A stretch of DNA of 64,000 bases from NCBI GenBank assembly GCA_948099385.1, contig CANUEZ040000020.1:4310501-4374500 (forward strand), read 5' to 3'. Below the pieces are notes generated by a model. That model was not told the DNA's origin, searched no databases, and saw only the letters and a program-made list of their open reading frames with translations. Within the stretch, counting starts at the first letter, position 1. Each line of letters opens with the position of its first letter. Below are positions 1-11,399 of the stretch, piece by piece. Made by a program: the position numbers and the translations under genes. Source of the DNA: Fasciola hepatica (lineage: Eukaryota > Platyhelminthes > Trematoda > Plagiorchiida > Fasciolidae).

Positions 1-916
1 GATTCTCTTAACAGAAGCCCTGTCCCAAAAATAAGCCCTCGTTGAAACCGTCAACTACCGAGTGATTCAATAAGGTGGACGCACGCTAACGACTATTGGG
101 AGGTCGCAACGGTCACAACAATAGGACTGTGGGGAATTTGTGGTTTGTGTACTTGAAACCTGGTCAAACGGCAAAGCATAATAGCAAAGGACAAACCTCT
201 TCGTTTGTCGATTGGTCCGTCCATCAAATGCAGTAGTGCTCAACTGATTTGTTGACCAAGTCCGCCACGCCTGAATGTTCGCTCGGCGTAAACAACCTAC
301 AGGTCTCAGTTATTGCAAGATGGACCTAACAGTAGGCGGTCTGAAGCGCTCAGCCAAACCAAATGCGCTTTTCCACCGTCTGTTAGATCCCTCTTGCAAC
401 AACTGAGGCCCGTAAATCGTTTACGCTGGGTGAAAAGTCAGGCTTGGCGTCCTTGGTTATTCACTGGCCAGTCGAAGAGCAGATGTTACTGGTACGCACT
501 TGATAATGAACGGATGTGGATTATAATTTATTCCGCTACTAGAGTGAAACAAAGAGGCATAGTTCTAACACCATCAGTTTTTATTCGCTTGTGTCATCAA
601 GTCGAGTTGAAAGCGAAAAGAAAGAGCTATTCCGTCCATTACAAGAAAGGAATTGTTGAGGACTCCTGGAGCAGGAATCTTATGGCTTTCCAAAAGTAGG
701 AAAAGCTGGATATCCGAATGGTCCAAAAATGGAGATCAGAGTGGGATAACCTGTCAACAAGTGGAAGAAGGAAGTGCTAAGAAGCACCAATGCGGATCAG
801 ATCGGTGACCATTACTTAACGAACTGAAAAAATATCTCATGTGAATGAATTGTAGACAAGAGAGTAAAGACTTTGGTTGTGTGCAGGGCTGATAACCAAG
901 CATTTGCTCTTGCACT
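1..916. other. No supportable gene (left edge)
   Basis: Open frames occur here (for example 313-699 on the plus strand, about 128 codons) but none shows a recognisable domain, splice context or relation to other sequence in the window. I see no tandem repeat or structured element. It is probably old intergenic or repeat-derived sequence. Confidence 0.4.
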
Positions 917-1432
917 TTGAAACAACTCCAAGAGCATTCAAAGCATAAAAACACTGGCTGGATGATTTTCTGCAGCGATAAAAACTGTCTAAGACGATTG
1001 ACAACACAGTTCAAGCTGGAGAACGCTGAAGTTATTAAGCGCGCACTTGTATTCAGGTACCTTGTTGATGAAATAGACTTTTCCAAATACCGAGTCTCCA
1101 TGATTTCCATGGGTGAAACTGCAGTGTTTACGGGCCTGGGATCTCAAACGACAACTGATTAGATGGGTGCCTCGTCAATCTACATTTCCTCCACCGTTTA
1201 CGAAAGTACACGCGTTACCTGTATTCTGGCAATTTATAAAGACGGAAGGAAAGCCCCGCTTCCAATCATCACTATGGGCAAGAAAAATAACATCGAACGT
1301 GTTTCATATAGTGATGCTTTTGCAATCGAAAAAGCCTGGTGCATACAAGAAGTTATAAGAAAGTAGATCGATTTAATACTGTTTCTTGCTTTGCGAGGTG
1401 GTCAACGGGGTGTACTGGTCTGTGATTCTTAG
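917..1432 (+). pseudogene. Decayed pogo/Tigger-like DDE transposase
   Basis: One reading frame runs through this stretch and resembles the catalytic core of pogo/Tigger-type transposases (Tc1/mariner superfamily), which cut and paste DNA at TA sites. In order it shows a basic segment, a VDEIDFSKY-like stretch, the block around the first catalytic aspartate (ISMGETAVF at about 1103-1129), a strand carrying YESTRVTCILAI, and the second aspartate in a VLVCDS block (GAT at 1424-1426). It is dead. The first catalytic aspartate reads as glycine (GGT, 1112-1114), and in-frame TAG codons lie at 1160-1162, 1364-1366 and 1430-1432. The third acidic residue and the C-terminal part are missing because the frame runs into the hairpin repeat at 1460. 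No terminal inverted repeats were found. The family assignment rests on motif spacing and recalled family pattern. Confidence 0.6.
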
Positions 1433-1459
1433 TTCCTACTAACTCTAGTAAGAAGAACC

Positions 1460-1523
1460 TTTGGAAGAATCACCGTGTGATTCTAAAACTGGACTCCCCG
1501 TCCATGCACGCTCCATTCAATTC
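1460..1523. repeat. Hairpin repeat R, copy 1
   Basis: This is one of three copies of a short conserved block (others at 14763-14856 and 15069-15154). It carries a 7-bp stem with a 3-nt loop (GAATCAC/CGT/GTGATTC), then a 4-bp stem with a 5-nt loop (GGAC/TCCCC/GTCC), then CATGCACG and CATTCAATTC. Here it abuts the end of the transposase remnant. Its class is unknown; it may be the terminus of a non-autonomous element. Confidence 0.55.
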
Positions 1524-1560
1524 ACACTGGACTCTGTTGCCTCCGAATCATCTCAGTTTA

Positions 1561-1857
1561 TTAGCTCAGAAAATTGTTGATGCAGGATGAAGAGTCGCCG
1601 TCACCTATTATTGCACCATAAAGTAATTGATTCAAACTGGCATCGGGTAACGTCTCCTCTGATTGGCTGGTCAGATGATCAAATATCGTTTGACGGGAAT
1701 CTTTTCTCGTCATTCCGGTCAGCGCAATCGATCCACTGTCCTGTTGTTCGTAAGTCCGTTGGCTTAAACCTTGACTCGGATTCCGGACAGGCCATGACAT
1801 GCTGCCTGTTAACGAGACTAAGGCCTCTATTGATGATGTATCAACACATATACCCAC
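1561..1857 (-). other. Open frame next to hairpin repeat R, unrecognised
   Basis: A 98-codon minus-strand frame ends just before hairpin repeat R copy 1, so R lies immediately 3' of it. It contains an acidic, serine-rich stretch (GDGDSSSC) and no domain I can name. It is more likely the remnant of the repeat that R belongs to than a host gene. Confidence that it is coding is low. Confidence 0.2.
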
Positions 1858-1954
1858 ATAACTGAAGTGGGTCTGTTATCAAACAATCTGTGTCAGCTGG
1901 CGTTATCCCGTAAACAAAACGTTAAATCTAGATTAAACGATCAGATTCACCACC

Positions 1955-2150
1955 AAAGGGACGGTTTGAACCCCGTTAACACCGATCGTATTGGTGGTAG
2001 GTAGTAATTCACTGTTGCCCGACTCGTTACAATGCCTGACCTGCTAGGGCCTTGTATCGCTCTCCACTCCAACAAGTCTCATGGTCATGGTTACCAGTTA
2101 TGCGTGTTAGTGCAATGGGTCTACGAATTAGAGCACAGCATAAGAACTCA
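1955..2150 (+). repeat. Degraded tRNA-headed SINE, copy 1
   Basis: This aligns by eye with the better SINE copies at 8866-9125 and 11850-12114. A B-box-like GGTTTGAACCCC lies near 1963-1974, followed by the shared body (GTAGTAATTC, CTCGTTACAATGCCTGACC, CACTCCAACAAGTCTC). The tRNA-like head is poorly preserved and the 3' end is eroded, so this is the oldest of the five copies. Confidence 0.5.
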
Positions 2151-2159
2151 AAACAGCGT

Positions 2160-2808
2160 TAAACATCTTTAATCAAAACGGATTAGCGGATTGTTCAGTA
2201 CATGATGCAGGATGTAAAAACTCCCGACAGTAAACAGTCATGGAGGGTAGATTGGTGTACATATACCACTTGAAAGCGACATATTGATCGAGGCGAGACA
2301 TAGAAGATTGTCAAGTATCATCAACAAGACAACCCAAAGCAGGTTATTTGTAATCAGTAGACTGTGTCTAACTAAACAGACTCACTATATCAGTGAACAC
2401 TAACCGTAAGACAAGACGCCTGTTTGATTGCGCAAATCAGCATCACCTAGAGTGAACTGAGGACTGGAATCGCTTCCTTAGCTATCAGTCGAGTCACTTC
2501 ACCCGTAACCATGATTCAATACGCGGTGAGCCTGATCGAAGCTTTCAGTCCATCGTACAGGGTCCGAGGTTGGTTGTCTAGGTAGATGAGATGTTGCATC
2601 CTAGCCACAGCGGAGAGCTGTTAAGATTTACTTCCACAAAACCTTTTTTAAGCTCAGAAACAATAAGCGCACACACTTAATCTCCCCTGACCAACACACC
2701 AAACAGCGGAAGGTCCTAGACCGACCGAAAGCGGACAAATCGAGCCACATCCCGTGTCCAGATAAATCCGAAGCACGTGTGAATACTAATTTCTATCGTA
2801 TCCCTTCC
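2160..2808. other. Sequence 3' of gene 1, no feature seen
   Basis: This stretch lies beyond the poly(A) signal of the minus-strand gene. I see no open frame with homology, tandem repeat or structured element in it. Confidence 0.4.
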
Positions 2809-2814
2809 TTTATT
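2809..2814 (-). promoter_or_regulatory. Poly(A) signal of gene 1
   Basis: A canonical AATAAA on the minus strand, about 125 nt downstream of the stop codon that ends the proposed last exon (2939-3112). Its position supports this as the 3' end of the transcription unit. Confidence 0.5.
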
Positions 2815-2938
2815 CCATCCTTAATGTATCTAATCGTATGTATTGTTATATTGGTATGGTTAAGAATCACTGAAAATGAGCTGATTCACCATTGGTTCCT
2901 AAATGTGCTCTATGAAACCTTCCGCCTAACTCAAGCTT

Positions 2939-3112
2939 CTACGAAGATCGACAGAAAGAGAATGAAACTGCAGCGAACAAGCTCCTTCCTGGTAACATCT
3001 GGCTATTACAGTTAAATCCATAGAGTAAGAGTGTATACTGATGAGCCATATTGTAAATGTCAAAACATGATAGGTAGGAGAGATTGTTAATAATGAGTGA
3101 TAGGGGACTAGA
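2939..3112 (-). CDS. Gene 1, proposed terminal exon
   Basis: The exon is preceded by a branch-like TTAACTCAAT and a pyrimidine-rich acceptor (GACCTCTTCCAG). It begins in phase 0, matching the phase-0 end of the exon at 3403-3532. It reads 57 codons to a TAG at 2939-2941, with AATAAA following at 2809-2814. The peptide has a hydrophobic N-terminal half (LSLIINNLSYLS) and no domain I recognise. An alternative is that the same frame stays open up to about 3310, so an acceptor near 3300 (GTGTATAGAG) could give a longer last exon in the same frame. I prefer 3112 because that splice site is stronger. Function unknown. Confidence 0.45.
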   Translation of the reverse strand, partial: SSPLSLIINNLSYLSCFDIYNMAHQYTLLLYGFNCNSQMLPGRSLFAAVSFSFCRSS

Positions 3113-3402
3113 CTGGAAGAGGTCAAATCCGATTGAGTTAATTAATTTTATCCTCATTCTGCAACAGTCGGTATGACTTTCTCTCAACCGCAACACGATC
3201 TTTTTACCATTACCTGACCGAAGACTCGTCAACAATCTCTTTTCCACGTGTAGTGTTTTGACATTTATAATATCGCTTCGCAATATGTACTCTCCCTCTA
3301 TACACGTAACTGCATTGTCCAGAAGAAAGAGATTAGTTAATAGAACATACCAATGCGCAGAAAGCAGATCCATCTTGGGATACATTGTGTCACAGAACTC
3401 AC

Positions 3403-3532
3403 CTGTTCTTTTGACAACAGATAGCGGGTAAACAATACGTGTGTTTCGAGTTTAGAAGTATTGAGAAGATCCGTAGTGAACTCTTCATACGATAAGCTTT
3501 CTTCTAGATTTGGACATGTTTCCGTGTTTTTC
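3403..3532 (-). CDS. Gene 1, internal exon (130 bp)
   Basis: This exon has excellent boundaries: acceptor CTATTTTCTAG|G and donor CAG|GTGAGT. Only one frame is open, and it uses the first base to complete a split codon. The preceding exon at 9239-9392 ends with the two bases TG, so the splice gives TG|G (Trp) and restores the frame across a 5.7-kb intron that holds an RTE-A element and a SINE. The 43-codon peptide is acidic to neutral (LEESLSYEEFTTDLL, then LFTRYLLSKEQ) and probably helical. No family recognised. Confidence 0.6.
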
Positions 3533-5499
3533 CTAGAAAATAGCACATAGAAGAACTCGAATTCAATGAAAACCTGGATTAAATCTCGGAAGATAAATAG
3601 TCAACGAACAAACATAAGCCCTCGGGATCCAAGCACGAGTGAGTATTGAAAAAAATAACACGGAGCACAGTCTTGTCTTGTCAAAAAAGAATACGAAAAA
3701 CACTTCGGATTCTACGAATATCCAACACGCATACTGAACTCACAGCCTGACAACATCATCCAAAAAGAAGACAGAAAAGACTTAGAAATATCTGGAAAAA
3801 TTCAACAGTATGATGAGTGGGTACTGAGTAATTTAAATGCGGTTCGGTAAAATTCAATCGGTCTTCGTTCCCATTAGAAGTGCTGTCAATTTATGCAGCT
3901 TCTAAAAGCGACCTAAATGGAAGGCAAGTAGTTGGAAAAAATTGACAAACAGCTCCATATATTCTATTCAGGGAGCCTAACACGCCGCGTACAGCACAGG
4001 CAATTGGTTAAGGTTCTCGTATTCGTAAGTTCAGTCATTAATCTCAATGGACTTAGCTCAGCTAATCGGCCTTCACATACAAAACCCCATTCTCCATTGG
4101 CCTGTGTTCTAGCACTAGCACTTTCTTGTGAATACTGATGATGCCCAACAAGGGATGCCTTCCGTCACTCTCATCCTACATTTCATCAGTCACCTTTTAC
4201 TGCTGATATTCAACTCAATTCATGCGTCTCTATAGCTCTTTTTCTTACTCTTCCTGCTGCACTGATACTAACACCAACTGCGATTGTTATACTCCTAGTA
4301 ACGACTTCAAGTATTCTTGTTCTCCTCAGTACTTTCGCAACATTTTGCCACCAACTACTTCCATCGCTGCAATTTTCGAACAGCTACCTTTTATCTGCAA
4401 GCGTTTGATGTTTGACTAAACACCATTGTGGGAAATGCTGTCAGTCAATCGATGCTGTTACTGAATGTCAAACGCTTACATATAACATTGAATGGAGCAT
4501 CGTTTTTTCGACACATTAAAAACAGAAATTGGTTACAAAACATTTGCTCTAAAAACCAGTGGTCGTTCCCTGATCTACCTGTGGTTTTATATTCCTATTG
4601 GTCTTTTCATATCTACCGAACCGCTTCTTATGCTGTGTGCAAACTGGGTCCCGTATTCCACACGATGCGCCCCCAAATGCCTCAGTATGGTCCGGGGTGA
4701 GCGTCGCAGGCTCCGAGATGGCTGATCTTCCTGAAAACCTCTCGAAATGCCCCTAAATGACCAGACGTCTGCTACAACCTCTGCTGAGGGAGTCCTAGTC
4801 ATTGACTTCACGTGTGGGAGCAGTTCACGCTAAGGTGAGGAGACGATAGCGAATGCCCGGCACTCTTCACTGGGTTGACTGACTGATAGTCAGTCTAGAG
4901 GAGCTGTCTAAGCCCTGATTCCAAACCAACCACGGTTAGCATATGAGACGTACAGCGCAATGCTCACCGGCATCTGTGGTGGAGGGGTGCACTAGGCACC
5001 CGGGATGTCTAGCCTCATCTGAAGGGCGAATGAACTGAGTAATCAGTTACCGACTCCTAGAGGTTTCTAGAAGAGGCGAATGAACCGTACAATTAGCCAC
5101 CCTGTTCATCTGGACCAAAGCTGCTGCCTTACAGGAGGCGCTTGGCTGCGCGAAGGCTAGTGGCGCATTTTCGAACGAAATTACCTATTCTGGACTGGGC
5201 GCAGAGTAGTACAACAGCCCACAACGTAACAGCCATGAAAGACACAACTCATACAATGACTGGCAGTCTTTTTTACGCGCGCACAAGATCGCTCTCTCAA
5301 ACCGCACACAAAAGCACTCCCTAACCTCCACTCCCCTTCCTTACTCTTCTCCTTTATCAGACCCCATATGATCCTCAGTCCATCATGTCTGCTGTAGTGC
5401 CACCGGTGGAAATCCTGGCTATGTTCTCTGTCATCGTTCTTCAACTTAATTCCGAGTGTCACCGAACCCACTACCACCTGCTGATGCCCTCCTTCGTCC
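3533..5499. other. Intron of gene 1, unclassified
   Basis: No domain-bearing frame is visible. From about 4667 the sequence becomes GC-richer and leads without a visible break into the RTE-A endonuclease region, so 4667-5499 may be the 5' untranslated leader of that LINE. The boundary cannot be fixed by eye. Confidence 0.3.
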
Positions 5500-8410
5500 T
5501 CGATGTCCATTCAGACTAGCCACGTTCAGTGTGTAAACCATGACGCGTAGAAGACAACAGGCGGGTTCAGCTCGTACGCTTTGGTTTTTTGACATCGATG
5601 TGTTGCATTCAAGACTCCAGTTCCATCGTTCGATTGGCGCTATGATCTAATCCTTTCTGTGAAGTTTCACTTACGCTTTTGGGGGGACTCTGAAACTGCG
5701 GTTTCTGGTTCAGCTGGCGTTGGCATTGCTCAGTGAAAGAGCTGAAGCGACACTGCTAGATTGGATCCAAGTCAACTGTCGCTTGTGTGCACTGAGACTC
5801 GAGGGTTCGTGCACAGTGAGCAACCGCCGCTCAGATGGACGCAATCTGTTTGACGTTTCGGTCTATATACCCATCGATCGCAGCCTGGATGAATTGAAGA
5901 TTACTTTTACCAAAATCTTCACAACCTTTTACACAAGGCAAGCCAGGACGATATCGTGAGGAGATCTGAATGCTAGAGTTGGTCGGCTGTCATCGAACGA
6001 GGCGCATTTAGGAGGCCCTTCTGGGCTAGACTCCTGTCGCCCAGAAAATGGGAAACAGCTGTAGGGCTCGTGCTTAGACTACCGCTTGTTCCTTGCCAGT
6101 ACGAACTTCAGACGCTTAAACTGTCGGTGAGCCGCGTGATGTCCACCCTCTTCGAGTCATAAGTGAGCCCAGACCGACCACATCGCTATAAGCCACAAAT
6201 GGCGGGGTTGCACACAAGACTACTTCTCGTACTACAGAACCCCCTTTGATTCTGATCATGCACCACCTTGCATAAAGCTGTCCACTTGATAGGTGGCCGC
6301 CTTAAATGCATGCTGTACCGAGGGTCAGATTGTGATAGGCTACTCGATCAATCTCGTGTATCTGTCTTCCAGGACGCGCCAGCTAAGAAAGCTAGTTTTA
6401 ACCCTACCTGATAACATAAATCAGCACCGTTTGCTTATCACAAGTGCTTTGTTTTCCGCTGGCCTAGTAAGTTCTGGCCTGTGCCCTTAGGCCGTAAAAC
6501 CCTGGATTTCTGATGAGTCTCTGCGTCTTCTCGACGCACGCCGGTCGATCCCAGCAGGAGGCGAGTATGACGAAGCAAAACTCGTAGTGAGACGGGCACT
6601 TAACGAGAGTCTCAATCAGGTCCGCAAGATCTGATGGTCGCAACGTGCATCAGAGATAGGACGTGCTGCCCCCAATGGGAAATTCCTGCAAGCTGTTTCA
6701 TCTCATTCGAGTCACCGGTAAGAAGCCACTAGGTGTGACTGAAAGTACTTGTGAAGCTGACAGTTCGCCAACTTACAATAAACAGTGGTGTCTCGAAAGC
6801 TGGACGGAGAATTTTTTGTTGCCCCTCAGTGTCGACCTCCTCTGCAGCTCTTTCGACACACGTCCGATGGTGCCTTTCGACAGATCCACTAAAGAGGAGA
6901 AGATCTGGAAGGAAATCCACGCCTTAGGACGTCACAAAGCACCGGGCTCCGATGGCCTTCCCCAGCCCATTTTAAAGATGGTGGGGTGCAACTCGTCCGA
7001 GAATTTCATGTTTTGTTCTCAAAAGTTTGGAACGCTGAACAGGTCCCCTCCTTGTGGGACAAATCGATTGTTGTCCCCATCTTTAAGAAGAGCTCGCGCA
7101 GTCACTGCGCTAACCACACGGGTGTGAGCCTCATCCAAACAATATCGACGCTGCTTGTGTCTGTCATACTTCGCCGGTTGTACCAAACGCGTGAAAAGCA
7201 GATTCGTGAGCAGAAAGTTGGGCTTTGTGCCGGTCATGGATGTATTGACCAAATCTTCATCCTCCGACAGCCGATAGAGCACTGTCACACTTTCCAAAAA
7301 CCAACGATGAACATGTTCCCGGACATTCGCGCGGCCTTTCACGCTGTCGATAGGACTGCACTGTGGGATTGCTTGTTGAGAAATGGAGTACCTGAGAAGC
7401 ATGTGTCAATCCTCAAAGAGTTGTATCGTAACAGCTCAGGTCGGGTTGGGGCTTACAGCCAGTTTTCCCTCCCTTTTGTAGTCGCCAGTGGAGTACAACA
7501 GCTTCGCCACTGAGGATGTTCCGAAGAACATCTTGTCTGGTATTCCAAATGATGGCGTCGAACACCTCCTAAGGAACAGAGTTTTCGACTTGGAATATGC
7601 CGATGACACCGCCTTTCTGGCTGACATGCACACACAGTTCAACACGCACTGAACCACTTGATGATTGAGGCATCCACATATGGTATGCACTTTGAGACTT
7701 ACGAGTGCAAAGTATTCTTGCAAGACTGGCAGGAGCCTGTGCCTGCAATCATCTCTGTGGTGATTAGCTAGAGTTAGTCGGCAACTTTAGGCACCTCGGG
7801 AGCTTGATTACAGCTGGAAATATTTGAGAGATCAGTTCACGAATAGCGAGAGCTAGAGCAGCTTTTGCAAACCTGCGACACCTGTAGCGTCGCCGTGACA
7901 TCCGGCTCTCTCTTAAGAAACCGGTGTACAACGCCACGGTTCGTAGTGTTCTACTCAACGGTTGCGAGACCCAGCCACTTCGCACTGAAGATCCTCAGCT
8001 TCTTTCTGTGTTCGACAACCGATGTCTCCGAAGCAGTGCATGCGTCTGGTGGGGGCACTGGCCGAGTAATAATGAGTTGCGCCGTCATGTGTTAGGCGTG
8101 GCTAGTAGCCCTCTTAACGGAGTGATCGTTCCATACCATCTCCGATGACTGCCATGTTTTTCAAATGCATGCCCATCGTCTACCTTTCCGTGCTCTGTTC
8201 ACACGCGCTGGGTAAGGCTGCACGAAGCGACGCAGCGGTCAGGTCATGACTTGGCGTAGAGATATGAAGTAACTGGCATCGGCATTGGCTCCGGTGGGTG
8301 CTTTCCGCATACCTGGTTGGGGCCCAAGGAACAAGGATTGTCGCTGGTCAGAGACGCTGAGGGGCATGGCTTAGAATGGAAGTCAGTAGCGAGAATGATG
8401 TGTGGTCTGT
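5500..8410 (+). mobile_element. RTE-A LINE, copy 1, degraded
   Basis: A plus-strand RTE-type non-LTR retrotransposon, broken by many frameshifts and stops. RTE elements encode an apurinic-like endonuclease and a reverse transcriptase that copy the RNA directly into nicked target DNA. The endonuclease region covers about 5500-6490 (a CIQDSSS-like block, then ALSERAEATLLDW). The reverse transcriptase covers about 6500-7765, with a palm A motif (DIRAAFHAVDRTALWDCLL near 7324-7380) and an intact YADD at 7596-7607. The C-terminal part (NATVRSVLLNGCET, DNRCLRS) runs to about 8410. No single frame exceeds about 175 codons, so it is inactive. It lies in the 5.7-kb intron of gene 1. Confidence 0.75.
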
Positions 8411-8865
8411 TTTTCGAAAACTCGTGCCTCGTAATCACAAAAATGTCACTGCAACAAACAAAAGTCTCTTCCGGCAGTCATAATCTACGTCGAACTTTCG
8501 CCGTCAAAATCGAACCCATACAGAGTAACTTTTGACAGGTGTCCGGCCTCATCCTCCAAAACCCTTGCCCTAGGACATTTAAATTTGAGAGTGCTCTGAC
8601 TTTAGTTTTTTACACCATGACAGGACCAATAAATGGGTTCTAGTGTAGTAATTCACATCACACTACTCTCCACGGTGGGCCTTCGGATTACGGGATCGAT
8701 TTGTATTGCTGCACTGCAGTTACGGTCAAACAACGACATTACCCGCGAATGCTCCAAAAGTTAAAACCAAGCGTTACAACTGAACATGAGGACCACTCTA
8801 AACAGGGAGAAGTAAAGTCGATTTTGGTCAACGAATAGACGTGGTGTGAACATTAAACACGACCA
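8411..8865. other. Intron of gene 1, nothing recognised
   Basis: The stretch between the RTE-A C-terminal remnant and SINE copy 2 may include the RTE-A 3' untranslated region, but the CTGAA tail seen in other copies is absent. No other feature is visible. Confidence 0.3.
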
Positions 8866-9125
8866 GTGGTAGTCGAGCGGTTTACAGCATTTGACTGCCA
8901 TCTCAGAGGTCCGAAGTTTGAATCCCCGCCATCACCGTTTACTTTAGTGGCAGATAGTAATCGATAGTCATCCGGCTCGTTACCACCCTCGATCTATTGG
9001 GACGTAATGCGGTTGTCCACTCCAAGTCTCGGAGTCAAGTTGCCGGTCATCCCGAGTAGTGGAATGGGCCTTCGAGGCTATGGGGTACACCTCTTCTACG
9101 GCACTCATGCGCAGATAATAAAAAG
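8866..9125 (+). repeat. tRNA-headed SINE, copy 2
   Basis: The head resembles a class II (Ser/Leu-type) tRNA. The A box TAGTCGAGCGG fits TRGYNNARNGG, a B-box-like AGTTTGAATCC follows, and an acceptor-like GCCATCACCG closes it. The tRNA-unrelated body follows (CATCCGGCTCGTTACCACC, CACTCCAAGTCTC, GAGGCTATGGGGTACACC) and ends in GCACTCATGCGCAGATAATAAAAA. About 260 bp. The internal boxes would act as an RNA polymerase III promoter. Confidence 0.7.
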
Positions 9126-9238
9126 ATGAGCTAAACCCAACTGATTCTAAAAAACGGTTAGGAGTAATGTCGTCAAATACCACAACCAACGAAGAAAAAA
9201 TCAGGCCTTTGGTGAAACAAAATATATCAAGAACGTAC

Positions 9239-9392
9239 CAGTCCAAAAGAGAATCCCAACTGACGCGCAATGAATGCCCATCCGGACACAATTCGGAGAA
9301 AACTGAATCCAGGATATGATTTGGTTTGATATATGGTTCAACACACGCGACCGGATCGATCAATGCCAAATCACTCACGAAAATGACACATG
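9239..9392 (-). CDS. Gene 1, internal exon
   Basis: The donor is GACTG|GTACGT and the acceptor GATCCACAG|CA has an upstream TTCTAAC branch-like site. The open frame encodes about 50 residues (including LALIDPVACVEPYI and HSLRVSWDSLLDW) and looks like genuine protein rather than LINE sequence. It ends with two bases of a codon, which the exon at 3403-3532 completes. The 5' boundary is ambiguous. Using the AG at 9373-9374 (CATTTTCGTGAG|T) gives a start that fits the two-base end of the exon at 10054-10165, whereas 9392 requires another exon in between. Function unknown. Confidence 0.55.
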
Positions 9393-10053
9393 CTGTGGAT
9401 CGTTTGTTGTTAGAACAAAGCCACTAAAAGATACGAGAACAATGTATGACGATACGCGGGAGCGGTAGCCATCTGTATACATTCGTTCATAGTCACAAGT
9501 ACCAATGGAGCTACAAAAGAGGGTTGGCAATTGTGACCCTGAGACTTAGGTTGGAAAGTAATATAAGTATTTAAATAAGCCAGGTGTTGTAGTGAGTGGC
9601 GATAGCGGAACTATAAACCATCAAGGCTGACGGGCAGTTGTACGGTTGAAACCTACGCATTCCGATTTTCGCCGCTCGACCAGCACCGGTCCTCCTATTT
9701 CGTATTTTATTTCATCCTTGGGATATCTACTTTCTCGAGTACAGATTCATTCCCTTTGGGAAAGAATTTTATTAATGCAATTACATGGTAGCCTTACAGC
9801 GAACAGGAAATCATAAAGAGCAGGAACCTTGAGCTAGAGCTTGTTAGAGGTAAACCGCAACCGGAACTGACGGCACATTTACGGTAGGGGAAAAAGTGAA
9901 TTCGACACGATGGATAAATGAACGTGTAATGAGTGTGAACTGATAGTTAACTGACGAACGATTGTGGGAGAATAGAAACAATTAATAAGTGAAAATAAAA
10001 TAACGAATTCCTACTTCCTCTTCCCAGAAAAACCTCGACTTTGAACGGCATAC
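9393..10053. other. Intron of gene 1, nothing recognised
   Basis: AT-rich intronic sequence without an open frame or a repeat that I can match elsewhere in the window. Confidence 0.35.
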
Positions 10054-10165
10054 CTGAAACCAGCGTTAGGCAGATGGTTAGTACCGCTGATCAATAAGTC
10101 CACGCACGGATGGAGATTCCGATTCAACCTCCGACGACGAGTGACCTCAGTGGCTATGGAGCTTA
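10054..10165 (-). CDS. Gene 1, internal exon
   Basis: A good donor (TTTCAG|GTATGC) ends an open stretch of about 36 codons. The peptide has a basic run (TRRRRLNRN) followed by LHPCVDLLISGTNHLPNAGF. The acceptor ACTCTAAAAACAG|TA gives 112 bp. A closer AG at about 10149 (CCACTGAG|GTC) would instead start in phase 0 and join directly to the exon at 15870-16019. The 3' end leaves two bases of a codon, compatible with the downstream exon if its shorter form is used. No domain recognised. Confidence 0.45.
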
Positions 10166-10532
10166 CTGTTTTTAGAGTGATGTCTGGGGACCGAATGAGT
10201 ATACTTAATTATGCAAACCTTCAACGTGAGGTTAGAATAAAAGGCTCAGTTAGGAAGTTAAAATTAACCGCCTTCGAACGATGAAGCGCAACGTGAAAAG
10301 AAATTGAAGATGCAACCTTGGGTCGAAATTGACATAAACGGTTTCAGAAGAAACCAGTTCATAAGTTACTGAACAATTTGATCATTCCTAGGACGGTCAA
10401 AAATCAATACCATATGTCTAAATGTATTTTCTGCTCCCCAAAAGATACTATAAATTGTGATGTCACCATAATCAATCTGAGTGGAGTCTGCTCACAGTAT
10501 AAATGTATGGGGTATTTAAGAGGATAGCACCT
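10166..10532. other. Intron of gene 1, nothing recognised
   Basis: Short AT-rich stretch between the exon and SINE copy 3. No frame, repeat or structure stands out. Confidence 0.35.
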
Positions 10533-10735
10533 CTGAGTTTTTTTATCACATGCTTGCGCATCAGTGCAGTGGAAGGGGTATATATTCTATAGCCATGGGG
10601 GCCCACTGCACTACTGAGGATAACCAGTAACCGAAATGAGACTTGGAGTGACGAAGAACCACGTAGGGTCGCAATAGGTCAGGTGCGGTAACGGTCCGGA
10701 CGACAGTGGACTACTGTCTATCACCAGAGTTAGTA
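10533..10735 (-). repeat. tRNA-headed SINE, copy 3, lacking the head
   Basis: Minus-strand copy of the SINE body. Its 3' end reads GCGCAAGCATGTGATAAAAAAACTCAGAG (10533-10560 region) and it carries the usual GTTACCGCACCTGACCTATTGCG block. It stops at about 10735 before the A and B boxes, so it is 5'-truncated or was cut by later sequence. Confidence 0.6.
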
Positions 10736-11399
10736 GACTATCATGCCCCCTGGGGTATTTTCCATCTCTGCGGTTTCCATCATTTACCCAACTCTCACCT
10801 ATGGCTCCACGAAGTCGAAGCATGCATCAGCGGCCACAGCCCGGTTAACTGCGCGAAAGTGGGGCCAAACCAGAAGGAGGGTAACCAATACCTAAAAAAC
10901 CTCGGTGAGACGGCGCTCAGCATGCGAAGACGGATATTTCTGCATAGGAGGGCGAAATTTGTTGGATCCAATGGCTACCAAGGAAATTCGTCCAATCAAC
11001 AGGGTTGCATGGATCCCTGGGTCATAGTAACCTCTACCAAATGGCAAACGAGCTCACTGACAGCCACTGGCAACCATGCACCAGGATCGCGCTGGAAGCG
11101 TGGGGCACCCCGGATTAGTAGATCACCATCCAAAAAGTTGTATGGGCAGTTCCGTCGGTCACCGGCTCTCAACACACGAACTTTCTGTTGCCTGGCAGGT
11201 AGCGCTTGGTTTTGCACGGGCTACAGGTGCCACCTCGAACAAAAGCCCAGTGGTGCTGGGGACGCCACTCTGTACAGTATTCCTAAGTCTATTCGTGAAT
11301 TTTGTCTCCACAATTAGCTCTGATCATGCCACGCTTTCCCGGTAAGCGACGCGTCCCGTACTCCTCCAGTGGCTGGGGTGACCCAAACACCAGCTGGGA
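10736..11399 (+). other. Unclassified, possible RTE-B leader
   Basis: Open frames of 203 and 89 codons overlap here but show no domain. The stretch runs directly into the RTE-B endonuclease start near 11400 and may be the 5' untranslated region of that LINE. No other copy is present in the window to test this. Confidence 0.25.

Noticed and set aside
313..699. 128-codon plus-strand open frame
   Set aside because: No domain, no good splice context, no other copy in the window; consistent with a chance frame.
3030..3070. CTGATGAG resembling a hammerhead ribozyme core
   Set aside because: The matching GAAAC core and closing stems are absent at the required distance.
3210..3310. Additional exon between 3112 and 3403 using the ATGCAG acceptor
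   Set aside because: That acceptor puts a TAG in frame; using a nearby AG leaves an end phase that does not fit the 3112 exon.
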